This document shows positions 47,984 to 55,264 of a DNA stretch of 64,000 bases, piece after piece. Below the pieces are notes generated by a model. That model was not told the DNA's origin, did not search any database, and was given only the letters and a program-made list of their open reading frames with translations. A program made the translations under genes and the position numbers. Each line of letters starts with the position of its first letter. Within the stretch, counting starts at the first letter, position 1. Source of the stretch: Gottfriedia acidiceleris (GTDB lineage Bacteria; Bacillota; Bacilli; Bacillales; Bacillaceae_G); assembly GCF_004138285.1 (NCBI RefSeq), contig NZ_SCFN01000005.1, positions 62,001-126,000 on the forward strand, given 5' to 3'.

Positions 47984-48670
47984 TTAGAGCTCCTCTTCTA
48001 AAGCAATATATCCTTGACCTACCTTTGTTTCAATAAATTGTCCTAATCCTATTTCATCTAGTCTTTTACGCAATCGATTTACGTTTACTGTTAAGGTGTT
48101 ATCACTAATAAATCGTTTATCATCCCAAAGGGCATTTATTAAATCCTCACGACTTACAATTTTATTTTTTTGATCAATTAGCAGTTTTAAAATATAGATC
48201 TCATTCTTTGTAAGTTCAATTGCACCATTTTCATTTGATACAGTATTTTTTTCATAGTCCACGGTTGCACCACACCAAGTTTTAAGTGCAATTTTTTCGG
48301 TATTGTAATTATATACGCGTCTAAGAGTAGCCTGGATTTTCGCAATTAGCACATCAAAGTGGAATGGCTTTTGTATAAAATCATCTGCTCCAAGCTGCAT
48401 CGACATGACCATATCTGAAGGGTGATCTCTTGAAGATAAAAAGATAATTGGTACGTTTGAATGGGAACGAATCATACGACACCAGTGAAAACCATCGTAT
48501 TTTGGTAGTTGTATATCAATGATGACTAAATCTGGTTTTATCTCTGTAAATTCTTGAATTACCTTACTAAAGTCTGTTATCCCATATACCTCATAGGACC
48601 ATCCTGATAAGCGATCTTTAATCTCAGTGAATAGAGAAGAATCATCTTCAATGAGTAATAGTTTAAACAA
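47984..48670 (-). CDS. bceR: BceR-type response regulator
   Basis: A 228-residue OmpR-family regulator. The receiver has the acidic pair EDD near the start, the phosphoacceptor Asp in LVIIDIQLPKYDG near residue 53 and a conserved Lys in FIQKPFHFD. The C-terminal winged helix runs from about 125 to 225 (SREDLINALWDDKRFISDNTLTVNVNRLRKRL). It should activate bceAB when BceS signals peptide stress. First gene of the bceRS pair. A weak ribosome site (GGTGAAACCATTTG) precedes it. Confidence 0.92.
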   Translation of the reverse strand: MFKLLLIEDDSSLFTEIKDRLSGWSYEVYGITDFSKVIQEFTEIKPDLVIIDIQLPKYDGFHWCRMIRSHSNVPIIFLSSRDHPSDMVMSMQLGADDFIQKPFHFDVLIAKIQATLRRVYNYNTEKIALKTWCGATVDYEKNTVSNENGAIELTKNEIYILKLLIDQKNKIVSREDLINALWDDKRFISDNTLTVNVNRLRKRLDEIGLGQFIETKVGQGYIALEEEL

Positions 48671-48760
48671 ATGGTTTCACCACACTTTTTATTTACTTTC
48701 CATTAATTGTAAAATAAAAACAAATTAAGTGCCATAAACGAATATAGTATTTACCTGAAT

Positions 48761-48790
48761 AAAAAAAGGACACTGTATTTAATACAGTGC
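48761..48790 (-). terminator. Terminator of the queCDEF operon
   Basis: CACTGTATT and AATACAGTG form a perfect 9-bp stem with a one-base gap. The A run 48761-48767 gives TTTTTTT on the minus strand, about 40 bp after the queF stop. Confidence 0.85.
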
Positions 48791-48807
48791 ACTTTAAAGT
48801 GATTTTT

Positions 48808-49305
48808 TTATCGATTATCAATCTTCTCAGGATATAAATCATGGTTCATCATACGATGTTCAGCCATTTTTTCGTATTTTGTACCTGGTCGACCATAGTT
48901 GCAATATGGATCAATTGAAATTCCACCACGTGGAGTGAATTTTCCCCAAACTTCAATATATCGAGGATCCATTAATTTAATTAGATCATCCATAATGATA
49001 TTCATGCAATCCTCATGGAAGTCACCATGATTACGGAAGCTAAAGAAGTATAGTTTTAATGATTTACTTTCAACCATTTTCTTCTCAGGTATATAGCTTA
49101 TATAAATTGTCGCAAAGTCAGGTTGACCAGTTTTTGGACAAAGTGAAGTAAATTCAGGGAAATTAAATTTTACGAAATAATCACGATTTGGGTGAGTATT
49201 ATCGAATGTTTCTAATATTCCTGGATCATATTCAAATAAATATTTTGTGTTGTTGCTGCCAAGTAATGATACATCTTCTAGTGAACCTTGTGATCTTCCT
49301 ACCAT
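48808..49305 (-). CDS. queF: NADPH-dependent 7-cyano-7-deazaguanine (preQ0) reductase
   Basis: A 165-residue tunnelling-fold enzyme reducing the nitrile of preQ0 to the amine preQ1 for queuosine tRNA modification. The catalytic Cys lies in [14 protein letters not shown] (about residue 55). The QueF motif [21 protein letters not shown] holds the NADPH/substrate glutamate. It is the last gene of the operon, 5 bp after queE. The short length is typical of the unimodular Gram-positive form. Confidence 0.96.
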   Translation of the reverse strand: MVGRSQGSLEDVSLLGSNNTKYLFEYDPGILETFDNTHPNRDYFVKFNFPEFTSLCPKTGQPDFATIYISYIPEKKMVESKSLKLYFFSFRNHGDFHEDCMNIIMDDLIKLMDPRYIEVWGKFTPRGGISIDPYCNYGRPGTKYEKMAEHRMMNHDLYPEKIDNR

Positions 49306-49310
49306 TTTGG

Positions 49311-50027
49311 TTAAACTCCTCTCTTATTTCCCCAAACAAATGCATGTAATTGAGGTAAAACTTTTACATTTTTAAAGACTTTTGATTTCATTGCTTCATC
49401 TATAAGCCATTCGTAACGATTTAACATGTATTGTAATAAAGTGCCATCATCCGCATTTAGCCAACTATTTCCGACTTGTAAAAAGAACGGAACATGTGGG
49501 AATTTTTGATGAACAGTTTCTGCATAAGCTAAATCTTTTTCATCAAAAATAACAACTTTTAAGCAAAACTTTGGGTGATTTTCTAAATTTTGAATAATGC
49601 TACCTAGCATATCAAAATCAGTATTCATGCCACTGCTAGGCGGTTTAGGCGATAAAGTAACTTCATCAATAAAAGGTAACCATGGTTGCCACTTACTACC
49701 TTGAGTTTCAAGAGCTAAAGTCATATTCTTTTCCTTTAAAAACTCAACTACAGGGCCTAAAGATGGAAGTAAGGCAGGGTTTCCACCAGAAATCGTAATA
49801 TGGGAGAATGTATCGCCGCCTAAACTCACTAAATTCTCCCAAACTTCTTCTGCGGTCATCCATTTTATATTTTCTTTTTCACTACCATCCCATGTGAATG
49901 AAGAATCGCACCAACTACAAGAATAATCGCAACCCGCAGTACGAATAAACATCGTTTTTTGACCGATTGCCATACCTTCACCTTGTACAGTAGGTCCAAA
50001 TATTTCAAGTACAGGAATTTTACTCAT
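49311..50027 (-). CDS. queE: 7-carboxy-7-deazaguanine synthase (radical SAM)
   Basis: A 238-residue radical SAM enzyme that contracts carboxytetrahydropterin to 7-carboxy-7-deazaguanine. The iron-sulfur motif [12 protein letters not shown] is the CX3CX2C pattern typical of QueE, followed by the SAM-binding [10 protein letters not shown]. It overlaps queD by 8 bp and is cotranscribed with the other three genes of the preQ0 pathway. Confidence 0.95.
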   Translation of the reverse strand: MSKIPVLEIFGPTVQGEGMAIGQKTMFIRTAGCDYSCSWCDSSFTWDGSEKENIKWMTAEEVWENLVSLGGDTFSHITISGGNPALLPSLGPVVEFLKEKNMTLALETQGSKWQPWLPFIDEVTLSPKPPSSGMNTDFDMLGSIIQNLENHPKFCLKVVIFDEKDLAYAETVHQKFPHVPFFLQVGNSWLNADDGTLLQYMLNRYEWLIDEAMKSKVFKNVKVLPQLHAFVWGNKRGV

Positions 50028-50496
50028 TGATCATCCACTCCCTACGAGCTTCTGCGTAGCAAGTAGGTGTTTCATATAAACGAACAAACTCTACTCGAAT
50101 ATCTTGTGCAGGATTTGTATGATCTTTTAGTGCATTTTCCATTTGCTCATAAATCCAAACAACCATATTTTCAGCTGTTGTATTCATTAGAGGTAGCATC
50201 TCATTTAAATAACGGTGATCTAAATAGATTTCAATTTTTTCTTTCCAAATCTGCTTAATATCACCAAAATCGATTACTAAGCCGATCTCATCAACAAAAC
50301 CACTGATTCCAAAAATAACTTTATAAGTGTGGCCATGTAAATTCTTACATTTACCTTCATAGCAGTGTAAGTGATGTGCAGCATCAAAGGTAAATTCTTT
50401 ATTAACAAGAACACGTTTATGGTGATATTTTAAGTCTTCTTTTTTAATATGCTCATCAATTTTATGAAGTCTTTCTACGATGCGAAAATCAAACAT
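50020..50496 (-). CDS. queD: 6-carboxy-5,6,7,8-tetrahydropterin synthase
   Basis: A 158-residue PTPS-family enzyme acting on 7,8-dihydroneopterin triphosphate, the first committed step to preQ0. The zinc histidines are in FDAAHHLH and NLHGHTYKV, the catalytic Cys is in [11 protein letters not shown], and [13 protein letters not shown] closes the protein. The N-terminus has about 28 residues before the core. It overlaps both neighbours (queC and queE) by 8 bp. Confidence 0.95.
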   Translation of the reverse strand: MFDFRIVERLHKIDEHIKKEDLKYHHKRVLVNKEFTFDAAHHLHCYEGKCKNLHGHTYKVIFGISGFVDEIGLVIDFGDIKQIWKEKIEIYLDHRYLNEMLPLMNTTAENMVVWIYEQMENALKDHTNPAQDIRVEFVRLYETPTCYAEARREWMINE

Positions 50497-51154
50497 GCTT
50501 TGTCGCTCCCTTCGATTGTAGGTAACGATCTAAACCAGCCTGACGAAGCTCACATGCCGGACATTCTCCGCAACCATCAGAAATAATGCCGTTATAGCAA
50601 GTTAATGTTTTATTTTTAACGTATTCAAATGCGCCTAAATCATCAGCTAATTTCCATGTGTCAGCTTTATCAATCCACATAAGTGGAGTATGAATAACAA
50701 ATGGATAATCCATTGATAGATTAAGAGTTACATTTAATGATTTAACAAAGATATCTCGGCAGTCAGGGTATCCGCTAAAATCAGTCTCACAAACACCAGT
50801 AATAATGTGTTTTGCTCCTTTTTGTTTAGCAAGTACTGCTGCAAAAGATAGGAATAATAAGTTACGTCCATCGACGAATGTAGAAGGTAATTCGCCTTCT
50901 TCGTGAGTTATATCAATATCTGATCTCGTTAAAGCATTTGGTGCAAGCTGATTTAACAAGGACATATCAAGGATATGGTGAGGAATATTTAATTCCTTAC
51001 AAATATCTGCAGCTACATCTAATTCTAGTTTATGGCGCTGATTGTAATTAAACGTAACAGCTTCAACTTCACCAAATTGTTGCATAGCCCAGAATAAACA
51101 AGTAGTACTGTCTTGGCCACCGCTAAATACAACGATTGCTTTTTCATTTTTCAT
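50489..51154 (-). CDS. queC: 7-cyano-7-deazaguanine (preQ0) synthase
   Basis: A 221-residue ATP-dependent amidating/dehydrating enzyme making preQ0. The PP-loop is [12 protein letters not shown] near residues 8-19, and the C-terminal zinc site is [16 protein letters not shown] 51154 is used because AAAGGAGAG precedes it at the correct distance. A longer in-frame extension to 51226 would run into the riboswitch terminator. First gene of the operon, controlled by a preQ1 riboswitch. Confidence 0.96.
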   Translation of the reverse strand: MKNEKAIVVFSGGQDSTTCLFWAMQQFGEVEAVTFNYNQRHKLELDVAADICKELNIPHHILDMSLLNQLAPNALTRSDIDITHEEGELPSTFVDGRNLLFLSFAAVLAKQKGAKHIITGVCETDFSGYPDCRDIFVKSLNVTLNLSMDYPFVIHTPLMWIDKADTWKLADDLGAFEYVKNKTLTCYNGIISDGCGECPACELRQAGLDRYLQSKGATKHV

Positions 51155-51204
51155 ATTTCTTCTCTCCTTTACATGTTTAAAAAGAAGAGGGCATCCCGAA
51201 TAAC

Positions 51205-51237
51205 AAAAATAAAAACAATACGACAAATATTGTTTTT
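51205..51237 (-). terminator. preQ1 riboswitch terminator
   Basis: On the minus strand AAAAACAATA pairs with TATTGTTTTT over a 7-nt loop, followed by a T-rich run (ATTTTTG). It lies between the aptamer and queC, so ligand binding should favour termination. Confidence 0.85.
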
Positions 51238-51239
51238 CG

Positions 51240-51274
51240 CCTTATTTTTTTGTAGAGGGGAGTTTGCGACCTCT
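51240..51274 (-). promoter_or_regulatory. preQ1-I riboswitch aptamer
   Basis: Read on the minus strand it begins AGAGGTCGCAAACTCCCCTC, then TACAAAAAAATAAGG. AGAGG pairs with CCTCT, and the A-rich tail forms the H-type pseudoknot, as in the B. subtilis queC leader (AGAGGTTCTAGCTACACCCT, then CTA and an A-rich tail). It controls queCDEF by transcription attenuation. Confidence 0.92.
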
Positions 51275-51275
51275 A

Positions 51276-51297
51276 CCATAAGTAATAAAACTTATGG
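51276..51297 (-). repeat. Perfect hairpin abutting the preQ1 aptamer
   Basis: CCATAAGT and ACTTATGG flank a TTTATT loop directly 5' of the aptamer on the minus strand. A second inverted repeat, ATTGTAC and GTACAAT (51326-51346), lies near the presumed promoter. Function unknown. Confidence 0.6.
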
Positions 51298-51485
51298 ATT
51301 TTTTATTAAATTTTCTATCTATTAAATTGTACTAGAGAAGTACAATCATAATTCCCATTATAATCGTTTCATGTTAAAAGAACAAAAACTTTTGTAAGAA
51401 AGTAAAAAATTACATATAGAGGGAGTGTAATTGTTGTATTGATTAGTAAATTAGTCAATTTAATTTGAATAAATTCATAATCCTT

Positions 51486-51769
51486 ATGTCGGAGCTTGTA
51501 TTTTATTATCCATTGGTTTTTTCGTTACTTTGGATTGCCTGATCATGTCTTTTTTTTCGATATCGAGTAAAAGGAAAAGAGGTAAATTTTGAAGGAATTA
51601 TTGGCTATTAATTGGCACATTGATATCAGTCGAAGAGATAATTGAATATTTAGGAGAACTAGATTATTTCATTAAAGAAAATAGAGGGAATGCAAAGGAT
51701 CTACAAATACTTGCTATGCATCAATATGAGCATATATTGTATTGTTTTGAGTATTACTTTAGCGAATAA
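51486..51769 (+). pseudogene. Decayed coding region (fragments in two frames)
   Basis: A frame from ATG 51486 reads MSELVFYYPLVFSLLWIA, a membrane-helix-like start. It is broken by TGA at 51540, continues as SCLFFRYRVKGKEVNFEGI, and stops at 51609. An overlapping frame then reads LIGTLISVEEIIEYLGELDY and on to a stop at 51769. The pieces look protein-like and join in order, as expected of a gene with a nonsense mutation and a frameshift. I cannot assign a family. Confidence 0.4.
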
Positions 51770-52055
51770 ATCTGCAATGTAACGTATTTATTATTTTCTA
51801 CATAGCGGGGTATAACGGGAAACCCAAGATTTTGACAATTATGATACTACTACTTAGTAGATTACAAAAGATCTTTTATTATTGAGGCTATAAAAAGAAA
51901 CCAACAGAATGCTGGGGAAAATTATGACTGTCCAGGGGACCTAAAAGGAATTTAGAATCAAAGAATTTGTTGAGAGGTGGACAGAGGTAATCATGCGATA
52001 TTGGCAATTATTATTGGACTTTCGACATAGAAGAATTCTGCCAATCTAACTTTAG

Positions 52056-52260
52056 TGGTTTGGAGATATTGTAATTGTAATAGCTTTTTTCATTAGTTCG
52101 CTAATAAACGGCAATATTCGATATATAAATATAGTAAAGTCCAGTAGTCTTGTTATGGAGAAGGTCTTATTTAAAAAAGTAAACAACAAAAGAGGATCTA
52201 TTAAGTTTAAAGCTTATGTCTGAAGAGGATTACAATTTATTACAGGATTCAAAATTATAA
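52056..52260 (+). pseudogene. Second decayed coding fragment
   Basis: After TAG 52053 a frame without a start codon runs 55 codons (WFGDIVIVIAFFISSLINGN..., a hydrophobic segment followed by a basic tail) to TGA 52221. A neighbouring frame then gives MSEEDYNLLQDSKL to 52260. Between 51770 and 52055 I see only shorter pieces. Likely remnants of one or more lost genes next to the partition locus. Family unknown. Confidence 0.3.
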
Positions 52261-52310
52261 TCTTTGAAAATAATCCTATTCAAGACTTAATTAATCATAG
52301 TAAAAATAAG

Positions 52311-52352
52311 TAATCCACATGTGGATATTTTTAATTAAAGGACTTATCCACA
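52311..52352 (+). promoter_or_regulatory. Cluster of DnaA-box-like sites
   Basis: A perfect DnaA box TTATCCACA is at 52344-52352. A palindrome ATCCACATGTGGAT at 52313-52326 carries two near-boxes, TAATCCACA and, on the other strand, ATATCCACA. It stands 65 bp before the iteron array. A DnaA-binding or replication-origin role is possible, but no replication initiator gene is nearby. Confidence 0.5.
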
Positions 52353-52416
52353 TACAGACAGGTAGAAGCCATCTGACTGTTTTTTAATTTTTAGAGGAAA
52401 ACCGATCTAAAGAGTG

Positions 52417-52665
52417 TTGTACACAGATTTGTACACAAGAATACATTTTGTAAACAAATGTACACGATAAAGTATACTTGTACACAAAAACGTAAACCTT
52501 TATTCACAGGTAGGAAACAGTTATCCTGAAATTAATTCTAGAAAGAAAAAGGGGATGTATACACTTTTGTATACAAGTAAACATTTTTGTAAACATTTGT
52601 ATACATTTTTGTACACATGTATACAGAATTGTATACATGTTTATGTGTTTACAATTTTGTATACA
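52417..52665 (+). repeat. Iteron array, probable centromere (parC) of the partition cassette
   Basis: About 16 copies of a 9-bp element, consensus TTGTANACA (N = C, T or A), form two blocks, 52417-52499 and 52555-52665. Exact or near copies start at 52417, 52429, 52448, 52458, 52478, 52555, 52567, 52587, 52597, 52609, 52617, 52629 and 52657, with one inverted copy at 52646. Most steps are 10-12 bp, putting sites on one helix face. Position directly upstream of the parM-like promoter fits an adaptor-binding centromere that also autoregulates. Confidence 0.85.
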
Positions 52666-52710
52666 AGATGACAAGTTAGTTACATTTTTATAATAGTTCA
52701 GTATGGGACA

Positions 52711-52739
52711 TTGACCGGATGGCTAAAGTCAGATAATCT
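52711..52739 (+). promoter_or_regulatory. Probable promoter of the parMR-like operon
   Basis: TTGACC (52711) and TAATCT (52734) are 17 bp apart, with GATAAT as an alternative -10 at 15 bp. An inverted repeat AGATAAT/ATTATCT (52731-52755) overlaps the -10. It begins 45 bp after the last iteron. Confidence 0.5.
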
Positions 52740-52793
52740 AATATCAGAATTATCTATTAATATGTAAACCTATTAACGAAAGGGATGATTTAG

Positions 52794-53996
52794 GTGGTAA
52801 ATGCTCGTATAGCTGCTATTGATGTAGGAAACGATTCACTCAAAGGAATTTTTGGGAAGATGGAATCTGAGATTAATATTCCTAATATTATTGCAAGGGA
52901 TACAGAAGATCGTCCAATCATTGGGATAGAAGAATTAGACAACCAAGATCCAGTTGATGGAATACATATTCGCGTTCACTCCCCTACCTTAAAAGAGAAT
53001 AACACTGTTTATCGTGTAGGAAATTTAGCAACTAAAAGTGGTAATGCAACAGAACTAGATCCTGGGAGTAATAAGTCTGAAGAGGATCAAACACTTATTA
53101 TGTTATTTGCAGCTTTAGCGTTAGATGCAGCGAGAGAAGAAAATAAACAGATTGTAAAGAACTCTAATAATGTAATCGAGGCAACATACGTATTAGGAAC
53201 TGGTCTTCCGCTTAGAGAAGTAAAGGAAGGAAAGGACGTAGGTTATCGCTCACGATTACTAGGCTCAGTTCACCAAGTAGAGTTTTTAGTAACACCAAGG
53301 CATCAAGGATTAAAAGTTAATATTAAGTTTGAAGAAGTTAAAGTTTATCCTGAAGGATTTGCTGCTTTTATTAACTTAGTTATGGACAATCATTTAAACA
53401 TAATTAATAAAGAGCTTATAGATAAAAAAATCCTTATTCAAGACATCGGAGGGTTATCAACTGATATTGCGGTCATTAGGAATCGAAAGGTAGATGACGA
53501 TAAAGCTCAAGGTTTTAATCTTGGCGTGGCGGAATCCCTAGAAGCAATTCGTGAAGAGATACGTTCTAGACATGGAGTTGAACTTGATAGCCGAAGAGAT
53601 GTTGTAGAGATCATTACTAAGAAAAGTGATCGAAATCATATAATGGTTAAAGGTAGTCGGACAAGCGTTCATGATATTGTAGACCGAATTCTATTAGAAT
53701 TAGCAAAAAAACAATATCGCCATTTAAGAAATATTTGGCAGAAGAACTCTCAAACTGAAATATGCTATTTCATTGGTGGAGGATCGCTAATCTTAAAAGA
53801 ATATCTTAAGACACTTAATAATAACCTAGATGGCTATAATATTGATTTCTTTGAGGATGAGAAGGAAAGTATCTGGATGATGGCGAATGCTTATTATAAG
53901 CTAATCGCTGATTTCGAAATAAAAAGAGTAAGAGAATCTAGAAGAGAAACACAACAAACTCAAAGAGAAGAACAAAAAATGTCTAAAGCAAAATAA
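52794..53996 (+). CDS. parM: ParM/StbA-type actin-like DNA segregation ATPase
   Basis: A 400-residue actin-fold protein that should polymerise into filaments pushing or pulling centromere-bearing DNA. Nucleotide-site motifs of the family are present in order: phosphate-1 AAIDVGNDSLKG (7-18), phosphate-2 DIGGLSTD (217-224) and the adenosine motif FIGGGS (326-331). The last 25 residues are charged and polar (ESRRETQQTQREEQ). GTG 52794 follows AAAGGG. The iteron array upstream and the DNA-binding adaptor 9 bp downstream complete a type II partition locus. MreB and FtsA are less likely given the context and the Asp-Val-Gly-Asn phosphate-1 loop. Confidence 0.87.
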   Translation: MVNARIAAIDVGNDSLKGIFGKMESEINIPNIIARDTEDRPIIGIEELDNQDPVDGIHIRVHSPTLKENNTVYRVGNLATKSGNATELDPGSNKSEEDQTLIMLFAALALDAAREENKQIVKNSNNVIEATYVLGTGLPLREVKEGKDVGYRSRLLGSVHQVEFLVTPRHQGLKVNIKFEEVKVYPEGFAAFINLVMDNHLNIINKELIDKKILIQDIGGLSTDIAVIRNRKVDDDKAQGFNLGVAESLEAIREEIRSRHGVELDSRRDVVEIITKKSDRNHIMVKGSRTSVHDIVDRILLELAKKQYRHLRNIWQKNSQTEICYFIGGGSLILKEYLKTLNNNLDGYNIDFFEDEKESIWMMANAYYKLIADFEIKRVRESRRETQQTQREEQKMSKAK

Positions 53997-54005
53997 GGTG
54001 ATTCC

Positions 54006-54596
54006 ATGAAGGAAAAAGAATTGACGAGGGGACAACCTATTACATTTCGTATCCCTTCCGACACGCCTGATCAGATTATAAAACATTTGCAACAGCTTAA
54101 ACAAAGCGAAAGGCGAAACTTTTCAAGTAAGATTGCTGAGTACGTAATAAGCGGGGTTAATGACTCATTATCAAAGCAAAGGCAAACAATAACGATTCCA
54201 CTTCCGAAAAGCCTAGATAAAGCTCAAAGAGATTGGTTAAAACATGAACATTCTGAGGCACTATTAGGTAGTATTGTGTACCAACTATTATCGAACCCAA
54301 TTCGAACTGCTTCTCTTATTACATCGCTAAATAGTAATAGTCTAGCGATTGAAGAAGCTCTATATCTTCAAGAAGAAATGAATGAGCTAGAGCCAGAATT
54401 GGAACCAGTTCAGACAAGCGAACGGAATGTACCGAGTTTGGATACTATTAGAAGAAAATCCGACCGTGATGATGATTTAGATAACTTTAATTGGGAAGCT
54501 GCAAGCAAAGGCGAAATCTCTGCAGCTAAAGAAGAAATTGAAGAGGAAGATATGGATAGTCTACTCGGAGATTTTCTTGCACAAATGAATAAGTAA
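54006..54596 (+). CDS. ParR-like centromere-binding adaptor (probable)
   Basis: A 196-residue protein with no family I can name for certain. Residues 11-53 (ITFRIPSDTPDQIIKHLQQL...FSSKIAEYVISGV) and 61-100 (ITIPLPKSLDKAQRDWLKHE...LLGSIVYQLLSNPI) each show a strand followed by two helices, as in ribbon-helix-helix units. The C-terminal third is strongly acidic and ends in the amphipathic EDMDSLLGDFLAQMNK. A DNA-binding N-terminus with a filament-binding C-terminal peptide is how ParR works. It is encoded 9 bp after parM, behind AAGGTGAT. The role is inferred from layout. Confidence 0.7.
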   Translation: MKEKELTRGQPITFRIPSDTPDQIIKHLQQLKQSERRNFSSKIAEYVISGVNDSLSKQRQTITIPLPKSLDKAQRDWLKHEHSEALLGSIVYQLLSNPIRTASLITSLNSNSLAIEEALYLQEEMNELEPELEPVQTSERNVPSLDTIRRKSDRDDDLDNFNWEAASKGEISAAKEEIEEEDMDSLLGDFLAQMNK

Positions 54597-54607
54597 AAAA
54601 GAAAAAT

Positions 54608-54641
54608 GGGACCGAATACCATATAGTTCGGTCCCGTTTTT
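54608..54641 (+). terminator. Terminator of the parMR-like operon
   Basis: GGGACCGAA and TTCGGTCCC form a perfect stem with a 10-nt loop and a following GTTTTT. It sits just before the convergent CBS gene. Confidence 0.9.
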
Positions 54642-54645
54642 CTAG

Positions 54646-55059
54646 TTATTGAATATCATTTTGAGAGATTTGTGAAAGTGCTTCGCCAGCACTCTCATCA
54701 GACTGCTCATGTACTGCTAAGTCACCCAGTGAAAGCATTCCAACGAGGTTCCCATTTTCTACGACCGGTAATCTTCTTATTTGATGCTGCGCCATTAAAT
54801 TTGATGCTTCTTGAAGACTAGCATTGCAATCAATCGTCACAATATTATTAGACATTACTTGGGAAGCATTCGCGTTTCCACCTTGACTAATACCACGTAA
54901 AGCTAAATCTCGGTCTGTAATCATTCCAACAACTTGACCATTTTCAACAACTGGGATTGCACCAACATTTAAAGATTCCATTTTACTTGCAACTGATTGT
55001 AAAGAATCTTGATTTGAACAACATTCAACACTACTCGACATAACGTCTTTTACTCTCAT
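54646..55059 (-). CDS. CBS-domain protein (YhcV-like)
   Basis: A 137-residue protein consisting of a pair of CBS domains (VKDVMSSSVECCSNQDSLQSVASKM...GAIPVVENGQVVGMITDRDLALRG and SQVMSNNIVTIDCNASLQEASNLM...RRLPVVENGNLVGMLSLGDLAVHE), which bind adenine nucleotides and act as energy-sensing modules. ATG 55059 is chosen because GGAGGTG precedes it. An upstream extension to 55125 lacks a site. No effector domain is fused. Similar stand-alone CBS proteins in Bacillus (YhcV, YlbB) are stress-linked with unclear targets. Confidence 0.88.
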   Translation of the reverse strand: MRVKDVMSSSVECCSNQDSLQSVASKMESLNVGAIPVVENGQVVGMITDRDLALRGISQGGNANASQVMSNNIVTIDCNASLQEASNLMAQHQIRRLPVVENGNLVGMLSLGDLAVHEQSDESAGEALSQISQNDIQ

Positions 55060-55079
55060 AAAAACACCTCCATTAAAAT

Positions 55080-55109
55080 AACAAAGATAGTACTTGAAAT
55101 ATCTTTGTT
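55080..55109 (-). repeat. Inverted repeat in the CBS-gene leader
   Basis: AACAAAGATA and TATCTTTGTT flank a 10-nt loop about 20 bp before the start codon. On the minus strand it is followed by ATTTTAATGG, so it could attenuate transcription or serve as an operator. Confidence 0.45.
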
Positions 55110-55138
55110 TGTATAAAAGGTCCAAAAATATTGATTTC

Positions 55139-55169
55139 AGACTGATTGCTAGCGCTTTGCTTGCAGTCT
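55139..55169 (-). terminator. Imperfect hairpin after the EamA permease gene
   Basis: AGACTG and CAGTCT enclose an imperfect GC-rich inner stem. On the minus strand it is followed by GAAATCAATATTTTTGG. A weak terminator candidate for the permease gene. Confidence 0.4.
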
Positions 55170-55264
55170 AAAATATTATTTGGAATATCTATTTAATTAT
55201 TCGGAGCATTAGCAGATTTATGTTGCATAATGTATCTTTACGAGTTTAGGGTAAGAAAATATTT

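Noticed and set aside
52417-52665. CRISPR array
   Set aside because: The repeats are 9 bp with spacers of only 1-10 bp and variable centres, and no cas genes are present. Iterons fit better.
51350-52793. Intact prophage or insertion sequence
   Set aside because: I found no transposase, integrase or phage structural gene and no terminal inverted repeats bounding the region. Only decayed fragments and the partition site are visible.
52794-54596. Toxin-antitoxin pair
   Set aside because: The first protein has actin-type nucleotide motifs and is 400 residues long. The second is acidic and adaptor-like. Neither resembles a toxin.
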